Below are positions 8,899-18,700 of a stretch of 45,854 nucleotides of DNA, in pieces. The notes beneath the pieces are model-generated. The model saw nothing but the letters and a program-made list of their open reading frames with translations, ran no database searches and had not been told where the DNA came from. Origin of the DNA: Phycisphaerales bacterium (GTDB lineage Bacteria; Planctomycetota; Phycisphaerae; Sedimentisphaerales; Anaerobacaceae). The DNA lies in NCBI GenBank assembly GCA_020352515.1, contig CP070678.1:5034575-5080428 (forward strand), read 5' to 3'. The position numbers were made by a program, and so were the translations under genes. Positions within the stretch are counted from its first letter, which is position 1. Every line of letters begins with the position of its first letter.

Positions 8899-10233
8899 AT
8901 GCGAACGAGAGGCAATCTTTCACGTCGCCGCTTCTTGAGAACGGCCGCAGGCGCCACCGCGGCAGTGGCGGGTTTTCCTTATGTCGTATCTTCTTCGGCA
9001 CTCGGCGGGGCCCAAAACGTCGCAGCCAGTGAGCGAATCACCGTCGGCTGCGTTGGTGTCGGGCCGCAGGGCACCGGCGTTATGCGTAACTTCCTCCGGC
9101 AGAAGGACGCCCGCGTAGTCGCGATCTGCGATGTCAAGAGCACGCGGCGCAACGCCGTGCAGAAGATTGTGAACGACCACTACAAGGGTACAGGGTGCAC
9201 GGCATATAAAGACTTCCGCAAGCTTATGGCCCGGGAAGATATCGACGTCATACTTTCGGCCACCTGCGACCACTGGCACGTCCTGACGGCCCTGGCCGCC
9301 GTACGATCCGGAAAAGACGTCTACCTCGAAAAGCCGATGGGCCTCAGCGTCGAGCAGGACCAGGCCCTCCGCAGGGCCGTACACAGGCGCGGCAGGGTCT
9401 TTCAATTCGGCACCCAGCAACGCTCAGGCAGGAACTTTCGACTCGCCTGCGAGCTGGCCCTTAACGGCAAGCTCGGCAAACTTCACACCATAAACGTCTG
9501 GTCGCCGGGCAGCAGCCAGGGCGGAGACCCGACCCCCGTGCCCGTGCCCGAGTGGCTCGACTACGAGATGTGGCTCGGACCGGCCCCCAAAGTCCCCTAC
9601 ACAAAGGACCGCTGCTCAAATTCGCTCTGGTGGTTTATCTCCGACTACGCGCTCGGTTTCATTGCCGGCTGGGGAATTCACCCGATCGACATCGCCTTCT
9701 GGGGCGGCGGAAAAATGGTAACCACGCCGCTGACCGTTGAAGGCAAGGGCAAATGGCCCACGAAAGGTGTCTGCAATACGGCCATGAACTGGGATGTCGT
9801 ACTGAAATACGACAGCGGACTGACAATGAACTTCACCGGCTGGCCCTGCCGAGAAGAATGGACCAAACGCTACGGCAGGATTACCAGCCACGGCACCGCC
9901 TTCGAAGGCGCCGATGGATGGGTCCACGTTGACCGCTCCGGCATCAACGTCCACCCCAAAGAACTGCTCCAGACAAAGTTCGCAGCCAACGACATTCGCC
10001 TGCCCGTCAGCGGCAACCACGTGCGAAACCTGCTCGACTGCGTCAAAACCCGCTCAAAGCCCGTCGCCCACATCGACGACGCCGTCCAGGGCGATATCCT
10101 CTGCCAGATAAGCGATATTGCAATCCGCCTCGAGCAAAAGCTGCGGTGGGACCCGAAGCAGGAGCAATTCCTCGACAATGACGTCGCCAACCGCAGGCTT
10201 AAACGCGCCATGCGAAGCCCCTGGACACTGTGA
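8899..10233 (+). CDS. Tat-exported Gfo/Idh/MocA-family oxidoreductase
   Basis: A 444-aa protein with a twin-arginine signal (SRRRFLRTA, Arg9-Arg10, then a hydrophobic stretch to about residue 34). A Rossmann domain follows (VGCVGVGPQGTG). The catalytic-lysine motif EKP is at 144-146 in VYLEKPMG, and the C-terminal substrate domain has the conserved GIHPIDIAFW. The family uses tightly bound NAD(P) to oxidise or reduce sugar hydroxyls, often at C3. Export with the cofactor folded in is typical of planctomycete members. GGAAGGAG precedes the ATG. It is the first gene of the glycan block, directly before a DUF1080-ThuA gene, which suggests a 3-keto sugar step. Confidence 0.9.
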   Translation: MRTRGNLSRRRFLRTAAGATAAVAGFPYVVSSSALGGAQNVAASERITVGCVGVGPQGTGVMRNFLRQKDARVVAICDVKSTRRNAVQKIVNDHYKGTGCTAYKDFRKLMAREDIDVILSATCDHWHVLTALAAVRSGKDVYLEKPMGLSVEQDQALRRAVHRRGRVFQFGTQQRSGRNFRLACELALNGKLGKLHTINVWSPGSSQGGDPTPVPVPEWLDYEMWLGPAPKVPYTKDRCSNSLWWFISDYALGFIAGWGIHPIDIAFWGGGKMVTTPLTVEGKGKWPTKGVCNTAMNWDVVLKYDSGLTMNFTGWPCREEWTKRYGRITSHGTAFEGADGWVHVDRSGINVHPKELLQTKFAANDIRLPVSGNHVRNLLDCVKTRSKPVAHIDDAVQGDILCQISDIAIRLEQKLRWDPKQEQFLDNDVANRRLKRAMRSPWTL

Positions 10234-10314
10234 GTTATCGAATCGGCTGGCATCGCCGGTGGACGATTCTTCATAAAGTTCGGAGCAAGGAAGATGATCA
10301 AGGAGAAAGATGAG

Positions 10315-11640
10315 ATGGCAAAGAATTTGATTTCAGCAGTCCTGATCTTATGCATGTTCGCCTCCGGTTGCCTGTCAGCCGCCCCGGACAAGGCGCCGGC
10401 CAAAGAAGCAAAATGGCAGAGTATTTTCGACGGCACGATGAAAGACTGGAAAGCCAGCGAAAGGCAAGGCACTTTCACCGCCAAAGACGACATGATAGTT
10501 GTTCACGGCAACCGTAGCCATCTGTTCTATGTTGGGCCCGTTGCAGACGCAAACTTCACCAATTTCGAGTTCAAGGCCGACGTAAAGACCGAACGGGGCG
10601 CCAATTCCGGCATGTACATCCACACGAAATACCAGGAAACCGGCTGGCCTCGAAAAGGTTGCGAAATACAGGTCAACAACACGCACAGCGACTGGAAAAA
10701 GACCGGAAGCATCTACGACATCGAAAACGTCCGTAAGCCGCCCTCCAAGGATGGTGAATGGTTCACCCAGCACATCATAGTCAGGGGAAAGCGGATCATC
10801 ATCAGGGTCAATAACCAGACAGTCGTCGACTGGACCCAGCCCGAGGGCTTCAAATCTCGGGGCTGGCCCGGCAGGAGAATATCCAGCGGCACCGTCGCAC
10901 TGCAGGGACACGACCCCAAAAGCATCGTATATTACAAGAACATAATGGTCAAAATACTGCCACCGGAAGCACCGGAAAAGATCAGGGCGGTCGTGCTGAC
11001 CGGCGGGCACGGCTTCGAGCACGACCCTTTCTTCGAGCTGTTCAAGGGATACCCTGACATCGAGTACGTCGAGGCCGTACAGAAGGACCACAGCGAGATA
11101 TTCGAAGACACGAGCAAATGGGATTACGACGTAATCGTGATGTACAACATGACACAGAACATTTCCGCCAAGCGCCGGAAGAACTTCCTGGCCCTGCTCG
11201 ATCGCGGCGTCGGCGTGGTCGCTCTGCACCACAATATGGGCTCTTTCCAGAGCTGGCCCGAGTACCGCAGGATAATCGGAACCAAATACTATCTGAAACC
11301 CACGGAAGAAAACGGTGTGAAAAAAGAGGCCAGCACTTACAAACACGACGTGGATTTGAACGTGCATATTGCGGACGCCAAACATCCTGTCACCCGCAAC
11401 ATGGATGACTTTACGATCCACGACGAAGGCTACAAGAAGTGCGCCTTCGAGAAGGACAACCGCGTCCTGCTGACCACCGATCATCGGGCCAGTGACAAGA
11501 CAATCGGCTGGGTCCGTAAGTACGGCCGGGCAAAGGTTTGCACCATACAGTTGGGTCACGATTCCAAGGCGTATTCCAACGAGAACTACCGAAAGCTGAT
11601 CGCCCGCTCTATCAGGTGGGCGGCCGGCAGGCTCGAATAG
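10315..11640 (+). CDS. DUF1080 (3-keto-glycoside hydrolase-like) fused to ThuA domain, lipoprotein
   Basis: The start at ATG 10315 is preferred because AAGGAG lies 9 nt upstream; a longer frame begins at 10294. From that start (441 aa) the protein opens with MAKNLISAVLILCMFASGC, a lipoprotein-like signal with Cys19. Residues about 35-215 are a DUF1080 jelly roll (WQSIFDGTMKDWKAS, NSGMYIHTKYQ, GCEIQVNN, VALQGHD). Residues about 220-441 are a ThuA-like domain (AVVLTGGHGFEHDPFFELF, VALHHNMGSFQSWPEY, TIQLGHDSKAY). DUF1080 members act on 3-keto-glycosides, and ThuA participates in 3-keto-disaccharide use in Agrobacterium. The fusion next to a Gfo/Idh/MocA dehydrogenase supports oxidative glycoside cleavage. 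The exact reaction is inference. Confidence 0.85.
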   Translation: MAKNLISAVLILCMFASGCLSAAPDKAPAKEAKWQSIFDGTMKDWKASERQGTFTAKDDMIVVHGNRSHLFYVGPVADANFTNFEFKADVKTERGANSGMYIHTKYQETGWPRKGCEIQVNNTHSDWKKTGSIYDIENVRKPPSKDGEWFTQHIIVRGKRIIIRVNNQTVVDWTQPEGFKSRGWPGRRISSGTVALQGHDPKSIVYYKNIMVKILPPEAPEKIRAVVLTGGHGFEHDPFFELFKGYPDIEYVEAVQKDHSEIFEDTSKWDYDVIVMYNMTQNISAKRRKNFLALLDRGVGVVALHHNMGSFQSWPEYRRIIGTKYYLKPTEENGVKKEASTYKHDVDLNVHIADAKHPVTRNMDDFTIHDEGYKKCAFEKDNRVLLTTDHRASDKTIGWVRKYGRAKVCTIQLGHDSKAYSNENYRKLIARSIRWAAGRLE

Positions 11641-11790
11641 AACCGGCCCGAAATCCATAACCGCTGGCTTACGCCGGCGCTGACGCGCGCCCAATCCGAA
11701 GCAGGCCCGCTGCAGCAGGCTGTCGCCGCCCTGCCCGGCGCTGTGTTCGACCGTCAAGTGTCCGAAACCGCCGGAGAAAGGAGTTCGGCC

Positions 11791-12975
11791 ATGTCCGCGA
11801 AACGATTGTTGTCAGGTCTCCTTGCCACGGCTTGTCTGCTGACTGCGGCTGACCTCGCCGCACAGCAGCGAATCAGAAAGAAGATTGTCGAGTACGGCTG
11901 GGATGTCCCCTACCCCGAGTTCGTGCGTGACAATATCCGCCAAATGGAAAAACGCCCCTTCGACGGAATCATCTTTCGCACAAAAGGCTTCGACCACGCA
12001 TTCGACACGCGACCGTGGAAACAGACCGACCTCAAACCCCAGCTCGACACCCTCTCCCAGATCAGGTGGGGCAGGTTCACGGACAATTTCCTCACGCTCT
12101 ACTCCGCCAGCAAGTGGAACATGGATTGGTTCGATGACGAACAATGGATAACCATCGTCGAAAACATGAAGCTCTTCTCGCTGGCCGTACGCTCCGGCCG
12201 GTGCATCGGAGTCTGTTTCGACCCGGAGCCCTACGGAACGGACCCCTGGGTCTATCCAGGCGCGCACAAGGACAAATCCTTCGACGAGGTTGCCGAGCAG
12301 GTCCGGCGCCGAGGCTCCCAGCTCGTCACCGCCCTCCAGGAACACGTCCCGCAGCTGAAGATTCTCAGCTTCTTCCAGTTCGGCCTTTTCGGAGACATCC
12401 TCGACGAGCCCGACCCCGGAATACGCCGGAAGAAGCTGCTCAAAAAGTGGATGGTCCTGCTGCCGGCTTTCTACGTCGGTATCCTCGAAGGCGCCGCACC
12501 AGGCACAATCCTCATAGACGGCAACGAGTCCGCCTACTACTACGAAAGTCACCATGACTACTTTCACGCCTACCATCTTATCCGGCAACGGGCCCAGAGC
12601 CTCGTTCCCGAATCACTGCGCAAGAAGTACAACGCGCAGGTTCAGGCCGGCATGGCCCTGTACATAGACCAGACCCTCGCAAAACGCACCACCCAAACCA
12701 CGAGTCACTTCATGTCGCCCGAGCAGCAGCTCAAGTTCTTCGAACACAACGTTTACTACGCCCTGACGACGTCCGACGAGTACGTATGGTGCTACAGTGA
12801 AAGAATGAACTGGTGGCTGCCGCCTGAGAAGGTCCAGAAGGATCGCGTCCTGCCGCCGGGAGTAGAAGAGGCCCTCGTTTCCGCTAAGCAAAAATACGAG
12901 CGGGGTAAGCCCTTGGGCTATGGCATCGACGATATAGTCCGCGCCGCCAGGGAGAAACGAACGAACAAGAAATGA
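11791..12975 (+). CDS. Exported protein of unknown family, possible TIM-barrel glycosidase
   Basis: I do not recognise the family. ATG 11791 is chosen because AAAGGAG precedes it by 7 nt, giving 394 aa with a Sec signal (KRLLSGLLATACLLTAADLAAQ). The mature sequence alternates short hydrophobic strands and amphipathic helices, as in a TIM barrel. Acidic residues sit in strand-end motifs: GVCFDPEPYG (Asp144, Glu146), LIDGNES (Asp243, Glu246) and VWCYSERMNWW (Glu337), with aromatic residues nearby, as in glycosidase active sites. Its place between DUF1080-ThuA and GH172 genes suggests a glycan role. A catalytic function is inference only. A non-catalytic binding protein is also possible. Confidence 0.6.
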   Translation: MSAKRLLSGLLATACLLTAADLAAQQRIRKKIVEYGWDVPYPEFVRDNIRQMEKRPFDGIIFRTKGFDHAFDTRPWKQTDLKPQLDTLSQIRWGRFTDNFLTLYSASKWNMDWFDDEQWITIVENMKLFSLAVRSGRCIGVCFDPEPYGTDPWVYPGAHKDKSFDEVAEQVRRRGSQLVTALQEHVPQLKILSFFQFGLFGDILDEPDPGIRRKKLLKKWMVLLPAFYVGILEGAAPGTILIDGNESAYYYESHHDYFHAYHLIRQRAQSLVPESLRKKYNAQVQAGMALYIDQTLAKRTTQTTSHFMSPEQQLKFFEHNVYYALTTSDEYVWCYSERMNWWLPPEKVQKDRVLPPGVEEALVSAKQKYERGKPLGYGIDDIVRAAREKRTNKK

Positions 12976-13168
12976 TGACCTTCGTGTCGCCGGTGCTACG
13001 ACAACACATAGGTCACTTAGTGCCGGCCACGGGATTTAACGGGACTCCGATTGTAGTGTGCGTCTCACGTAAAAGCTGCGGCGGACGTGTATTTCCCTCA
13101 CGATACTGCCGTCGGAATGCCGCGAGCGCGCGGTTCATAACAACAGGCTTTTTCTACGGAGGTGATCT

Positions 13169-14689
13169 GTGATTTGTCACACATTTATATGTTTGCTCAT
13201 GGCGGGCCTTGCAGCAGGTTTACCGGCCGGGACACAGGGTCTTGACGAGCTGCCAAAGTTGACTTCGGGCCGGACGGCTGCCCAGAATGCCCTCTGGATT
13301 GAAAACGAGCTGACCGCACGCTTCAATTCGTCCAACCGCGTGGTCATAGCCGACATAAAGGGCCCTGCGACCATCACCATGATTCACTTCGCCATGCCGG
13401 CCGTGCTAAAGCTCAACCGCGACCTGCTGCTCAGAATGTACTGGGACGGGGAAACCTCGCCGAGCGTCGATTGCCCCCTCGTGGATTTCTTTTGCGATCC
13501 GGCCGGACTGCGGGAACAGGTGAACACGGCTCTCGTCAACAAAAGACGGGGATTCAACGCCTATTTCCCAATGCCCTTCCGCAAGTCCGCGAGGATCGAG
13601 CTGTTCTATGACGGCCCGGTCAAACCGGGCGGCAAGCTCTGGAGAATAATGCCCTGCTACAGCTATGTCATGTACCGCACCGCCGACCGGCTTCCGGCAG
13701 ACACCGGATACTTTCACGCCCATTGGCGGCAGGAAGGCCTGCTCCTGGGCAAGCGCGACTACATGGCCCTCCAAGCCGCAGGCAGGGGAAAGTTCGTCGG
13801 CTGGAACGTCACCGTCCGCAGGCCCGGCCGCGCAGGCTACCCCGTGGACATGAACGAGAAGTTCTATATCGACGGCGAGAAAGTGCCCTCGATCGAGTTC
13901 CAGGGAATCGAGGACTCTTTCGGCTTTAGCTGGGGATTCCCCGAAACCGAGAGCATCTTCCCGCTGACCGGCTACTTCCCGTTCCTTAAGGGCGCCCTCG
14001 GCTACCGATTCTTCATCAACGACGCCATCAGCTTCGAGAAATCCCTTCGCGTGGCAGTCGGATTCGGAGTTCGGGAAAATCCCGTGTTCGCCAGAGAATT
14101 CAGCAAGCCGGGCAGCACCCTGCAATTGTCGAGCGTCGTTTACTGGTACCAGACAGAGCCCCATCTGGCGTTTCCACCGATGGCCCCTGCCGCAGAACGT
14201 TCCCCTGCGCCGGAAGAGCCCTTCTGGCCGGACAGTGAAAAGCTCCCTGCTGTCGAAGACCTCAAGAAGCGCGGAATTCGCCTGCTGATGCTGTGCGGAC
14301 GGCCCGAAAGGGAGGTAATCTATGCCGAGCCCGGATTCGCCGCGACCGGAAAGTCGGGATATGCCTGGGACGGCTGGGAACTCCCCGTGTACCACTGCCG
14401 TGCCGGCGATAAAGAGCTCGAGATCGAGTTGACGGTCCCGAAAGGCTCGCAGGGGACTATCCGTCTGTACGTGGTCGACCCGGATAGTTTCCAGGGCGGA
14501 CGTAAACAGACGATCGCCGTCGCCGGCAAGTCGCTCGGCCTTGTTGAAGACTTTCAGGAAGGTCGATGGCTCGAACAGCACGTCGGGCCCGGTGACACCA
14601 CCGAAGGCAACATACTCGTCCGGGCTGTCAACGCTCGCCAGGGCTCGAATGCGGTAATCTCAATAATCGAGTGGGTAAGCAAGAATTGA
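13169..14689 (+). CDS. GH172 (DUF2961) family exported protein
   Basis: A 506-aa protein starting at GTG 13169; the start is fixed by an exact anti-SD match, GGAGGTGAT, at 13158-13166. A short signal peptide precedes the DUF2961 double jelly roll. Family-like segments are LWIENELTARFNSSNRV, LLLRMYWDGETSPSVDCPL, FNAYFPMPFRKSARI and QGIEDSFGFSWGF; Glu248 in the last occupies the place of a conserved GH172 Glu. GH172 members include alpha-D-arabinofuranosidase and difructose dianhydride enzymes. The C-terminal 150 residues form an extra beta-rich domain. Substrate cannot be told from sequence. It lies 193 bp after the preceding gene; that gap holds nothing I recognise. Confidence 0.8.
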   Translation: MICHTFICLLMAGLAAGLPAGTQGLDELPKLTSGRTAAQNALWIENELTARFNSSNRVVIADIKGPATITMIHFAMPAVLKLNRDLLLRMYWDGETSPSVDCPLVDFFCDPAGLREQVNTALVNKRRGFNAYFPMPFRKSARIELFYDGPVKPGGKLWRIMPCYSYVMYRTADRLPADTGYFHAHWRQEGLLLGKRDYMALQAAGRGKFVGWNVTVRRPGRAGYPVDMNEKFYIDGEKVPSIEFQGIEDSFGFSWGFPETESIFPLTGYFPFLKGALGYRFFINDAISFEKSLRVAVGFGVRENPVFAREFSKPGSTLQLSSVVYWYQTEPHLAFPPMAPAAERSPAPEEPFWPDSEKLPAVEDLKKRGIRLLMLCGRPEREVIYAEPGFAATGKSGYAWDGWELPVYHCRAGDKELEIELTVPKGSQGTIRLYVVDPDSFQGGRKQTIAVAGKSLGLVEDFQEGRWLEQHVGPGDTTEGNILVRAVNARQGSNAVISIIEWVSKN

Positions 14690-14775
14690 ACAAGGTCACC
14701 TCCATCGGTTCGAGGACGACGAAATGCGTGCACCCAAGTTGAACAAAGAATGCTTTTTGTTGAAGGGATATTCCC

Positions 14776-15735
14776 ATGAAGAATATGAACCGACGCACAT
14801 TTCTCCAAACTGCCGCCGTCACCGGCCTTGCCGGCTCTGTCTTGGCCCCCCCAAAAGCCTTCCCTGCCGAAGGCCCGAGGCACAAATTCACAATGAACCT
14901 CAATACGGGCCAGGTCGGCCTGAGAGTATCGCAGCTCGAAGCAGTCAAGCTGGCCGCCGAGTACGGATACGGCTCGGTCACACCGATGACGCGAGAGCTC
15001 GGCCGGTACTCCGACGCTGAACTCGAAAAGCTGAAGGCCGAAATGAAAGCCGGCGGGATTACTTGGGGCGCGACGGGTATGGGACCCTTTTTTGACCCCG
15101 CCGATGCCAAATTTGACCAAAGACTGACGGAGATTCGGAAAACGGCCGGAGTTTTTAAGCGCGCCGGTGTGACCCGATGCTTCACCTGGACGATGTCAAG
15201 CAGCCGCGATTTGACATACAGGGCTAACTTCCGGCTGCACGTCCGGCGCATCAGCCAGGTAGGAAAAATCCTCGGCGACCACGGTGTGCGATTCGGGATC
15301 GAGTACCTCGGAACAAGCGCCCTTGCAGTCAGGCAAAAGTTCCCCTTTATCAGGACATCCGCCGAGACAAAGGAGCTTCTTGCCGAGGTCGGCCTGTCCA
15401 ATGTGGGCCTGGCCCTTGATTCCTGGCACTGGTTCCAGGCGGGCGAAACAGAACATGACATCCTCAAGCTGGCCGCCAGCGACGTTATCACCGCCGACAT
15501 CTGCGACGCCCCGGCCGGTATCGACCGCAGGCAGATGCCGGATTCACCCCGAAGGCTCCCGTGCGCAACCGGCGTTATCGACGTCAAGGCCTTCCTGCGC
15601 GGCTTGGTCAGAATCGGCTACGACGGACCGGTCGGAACCGAGCCTTTCGACAGGTCTCTCCGAACAATGTCAACCGCCGACGCTATGAAAACCGCTACGG
15701 ACGCCATGAAAAAAGCCTTCGCGCTAATCGAGTAA
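14776..15735 (+). CDS. Tat-exported sugar phosphate isomerase/epimerase-like TIM barrel
   Basis: A 319-aa protein with a twin-arginine signal (MNRRTFLQTAA) followed by a xylose-isomerase-like TIM barrel. Likely metal ligands are Glu176 (FGIEYLG), Asp215 (LALDSWHW) and Glu289 (VGTEPF), plus an acidic residue in ADICDAP. Family members isomerise or epimerise sugars; related barrels act on 3-keto sugars in deglycosylation systems. Export by Tat suggests it works outside the cytoplasm with a bound metal, next to the Tat dehydrogenase at 8.9 kb. AAGGGAT lies 7 nt before the ATG. Confidence 0.82.
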   Translation: MKNMNRRTFLQTAAVTGLAGSVLAPPKAFPAEGPRHKFTMNLNTGQVGLRVSQLEAVKLAAEYGYGSVTPMTRELGRYSDAELEKLKAEMKAGGITWGATGMGPFFDPADAKFDQRLTEIRKTAGVFKRAGVTRCFTWTMSSSRDLTYRANFRLHVRRISQVGKILGDHGVRFGIEYLGTSALAVRQKFPFIRTSAETKELLAEVGLSNVGLALDSWHWFQAGETEHDILKLAASDVITADICDAPAGIDRRQMPDSPRRLPCATGVIDVKAFLRGLVRIGYDGPVGTEPFDRSLRTMSTADAMKTATDAMKKAFALIE

Positions 15736-15787
15736 TCGCCGCCGCGGCCCTTCGGGATAATACGATGTTAAGCCAAAAGGATCCTTA

Positions 15788-18700
15788 ATGAGCAGACATC
15801 AAAACATTGTCCTGAGCATGACCCTGACCCTGCTGGCAATCGCCAACAACTGCAGGAGCGCTGGACCCGAGGACTCCGGTGACCCGGCAACAATAATCAA
15901 ACGTCTGACAGCAGGCTCGAACGGCAGGACACCCACCGTGAAGAGCTTCGAGCCCGAATGGGTCCGGTCTTTGGCGCGCCGAGACCGCCCGACGCTCTAC
16001 ACGAAAGAAAACAGCTCCAATTTCGAATACATAGGCATGCCAATTGGCGGCATCGGCGCCGGCCAGCTCTACCTGGGCGGAGACGGCAAGCTCTGGTACT
16101 GGGACATCTTCAACAACAAGGACCGCAGACACGTCAGAGGAGTAAGAACCTACACAGACCCGTACGAACGCACCGATGCCGCAAACAGCGCCTGCAACAA
16201 CATTCAGCAGGGCTTTGCGATTCAAATATCTTCTGGCGACCGAACCGAGGCCAGGACACTTGACCGGGAGGGGTTCTCGGATATCCAGTTCAGCGGCCGG
16301 TATCCTATAGGGACGGTAACTTATCGTGACGCTAATTGCCCGCTCTCTGTCAAGCTGGAGGCCTTCTCGCCTTTTATCCCGCTCGACCTGGCCCGCTCCA
16401 CATACCCGGCAACCGTGCTGAATTACACGGTCGTCAACAACTCTGAGAAACCCGTCACTGCAAAGATCACAGGATGGCTTGAGAATGCCGTTTGTCTTGA
16501 CAGCAGAAACCGAACGCACGGACGCCTGCGCAATCGAATCGTGCCCGGTCCGGGTATGGTCTCGTTGTTCTGTGACGCGGCAGAATCCGCTGTGCCCCCC
16601 GTCGAGGACGAACGCGAAGATATCATATATGAAGATTTCGAAGACGAGAAGCTGGATAACTGGACGATTGAAGGACGGGCGTTCTCCGGTGCGCCCCGCG
16701 CAAACTATCACCACCAGCCACTTCGAAATTATCGCGGCAGCGGCTTGGCCGATTCATTCTTCAACGCCGGCAAGAAGGCAAGCGCCGGCGACAGCGACGC
16801 CCCGCAGGGCAAAATGACGAGTAAGCCGTTCACAATCGAGCGAAGTATGATTGAGTTTCTCATCGGCGGCGGTAACCACCCCGGCCGAACGTGCCTGAAT
16901 TTGGTGATTGGCGGCAAGGTGGTAAGAACAGCCGTCGGTAGAAACAGCGAAACGATGAACCGCGATGTGTTCGACGTGTCAGCATACACCGGCAGCAACG
17001 CCCGACTCGAAATAGTCGATGCCCACAGCGGCGGCTGGGGCCACATCATGGTTGACCAAATCGTTTTTACCGACAAGAGGACACGTCAGATCGATGAAAC
17101 GCCTTTCGATAAAAGGCGGGATTATGGCTCTATGGCCCTTGCTCTTTTGAAAGAGCCCGGCGCAAACGGTGTATTCGCCGATGCGGCGGAAAGGTCGCCG
17201 AACGGCGTTTTTCCCGACGGATTGCGACTCTCGGCCGAAAAACCTCTCGACGAGGAAGGAAAATTGATTGGCTCGGTCGGCAAGAGTTGCACCCTGAAGC
17301 CCGGTCGGAAAACGACCCTTCGCTTCATCTTGGCCTGGTATTTCCCAAACCTCTATCTTGCGGAGTTTGGGGATAGATGTCTCGGCCGCAGTTACGGCAC
17401 ACGGTTCACCTCAGCCCTGCACGTCGCACAGAAAGTCGGCTCCGACTATGAGATTCTGGCGGACAAGACGCGCCTCTGGCGGGATACATGGTACGATTCG
17501 ACACTACCCTATTGGTTTCTGGACCGCACATTTCTCAACACCTCGGTTCTTGCGACCAATACCTGCTATGTCTTTCGGGACGGCCGATTCTACGGCTACG
17601 AGGGGGTCTATTGCTGTCCCGGCACCTGCACGCACGTCTGGGCCTACGCCCAGGCGATGGCGCGGCTGTTTCCGGAACTCGAGAGGCGGCTGCGCGAGCG
17701 TGTGGATTACAGCCCGCAGGTGTCTTTTCAACCGGAAACCGGGAGGATAGGCTACCGCGGCGAGCTAAACAGAAGCGACGCCGTCGATGGTCATTCCGGC
17801 GTCATATTGAGAACTTACCGGGAACACCAGATGTCCGAAGACGGCGCCTTCCTTCGAAGAAACTACACCGCGATGAAGAGGGCGATGGACTATCTTGTTG
17901 ACAACTATGACGCGGACAAGGACGGAATTCTCACCGGCGCTCAGCACAACACGCTCGATGCCAAGTGGTACGGAAAGATTACCTGGCTCAGCCTTTACTA
18001 CGGCGCCGCCCTGAGGGCGGCCGGCCGAATGGCCGACGAGATGGGCGACAACGAATATGCCCGGTACGTCGACAAGCTTGCCGACCGGGGCCGCCGGTAT
18101 ATCGAGGCCCAGCTCTTCAACGGAGAATACTTCATACAGCAGCCCGACCCCGACCACCCGCAATCTCCCGGCGTCTTCAACGGCTGTGAATACAGCCAGT
18201 TGCTCGGACAGAGCTGGGCATATCAAGTCGGCCTGGCTGCAATTCTCGACCCAGATAAGGTCACTACTGCTTTGGACTATATTTGGAGGTACAACTTCTC
18301 CACAGACGTTGGACCGTTCCGCAAGGTGTTCAAGAACGGTCGCTGGTATGCGATGCCGGGTGAGGGTGGTCTTATCGCCTGCACGTGGCCACATGGCGGG
18401 CAGGAGGCGCTTATGCGAGGCAACCGCCATTTTGCCGGTTATCTCAACGAATGCCAAAACGGCTACGAGTACGCCGCAACCTCCCTGATGATGTGGCACG
18501 GCATGCCATGCAGGGCGTTGGCCCACACCCGAACGCTCCACGACCGATACCACGCCGCGAAGCGAAACCCCTGGAATGAGGTCGAATGTGGGGACCATTA
18601 CGCCCGGTCGATGGCCAGCTACGGTCTGTTCACCGCCGTCTGCGGTTTCGAATACCACGGGCCGAACGGATACATGGCTTTCTCGCCCCGGCTGAGCCCG

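Noticed and set aside
10375-11757. 460-codon open frame antisense to the DUF1080-ThuA gene
   Set aside because: It mirrors the codon pattern of the real gene on the other strand, has no ribosome binding site and no family features.
13406-14581. 391-codon open frame antisense to the GH172 gene
   Set aside because: Shadow of a GC-rich gene; the plus-strand gene has an exact anti-SD match, a signal peptide and family motifs.
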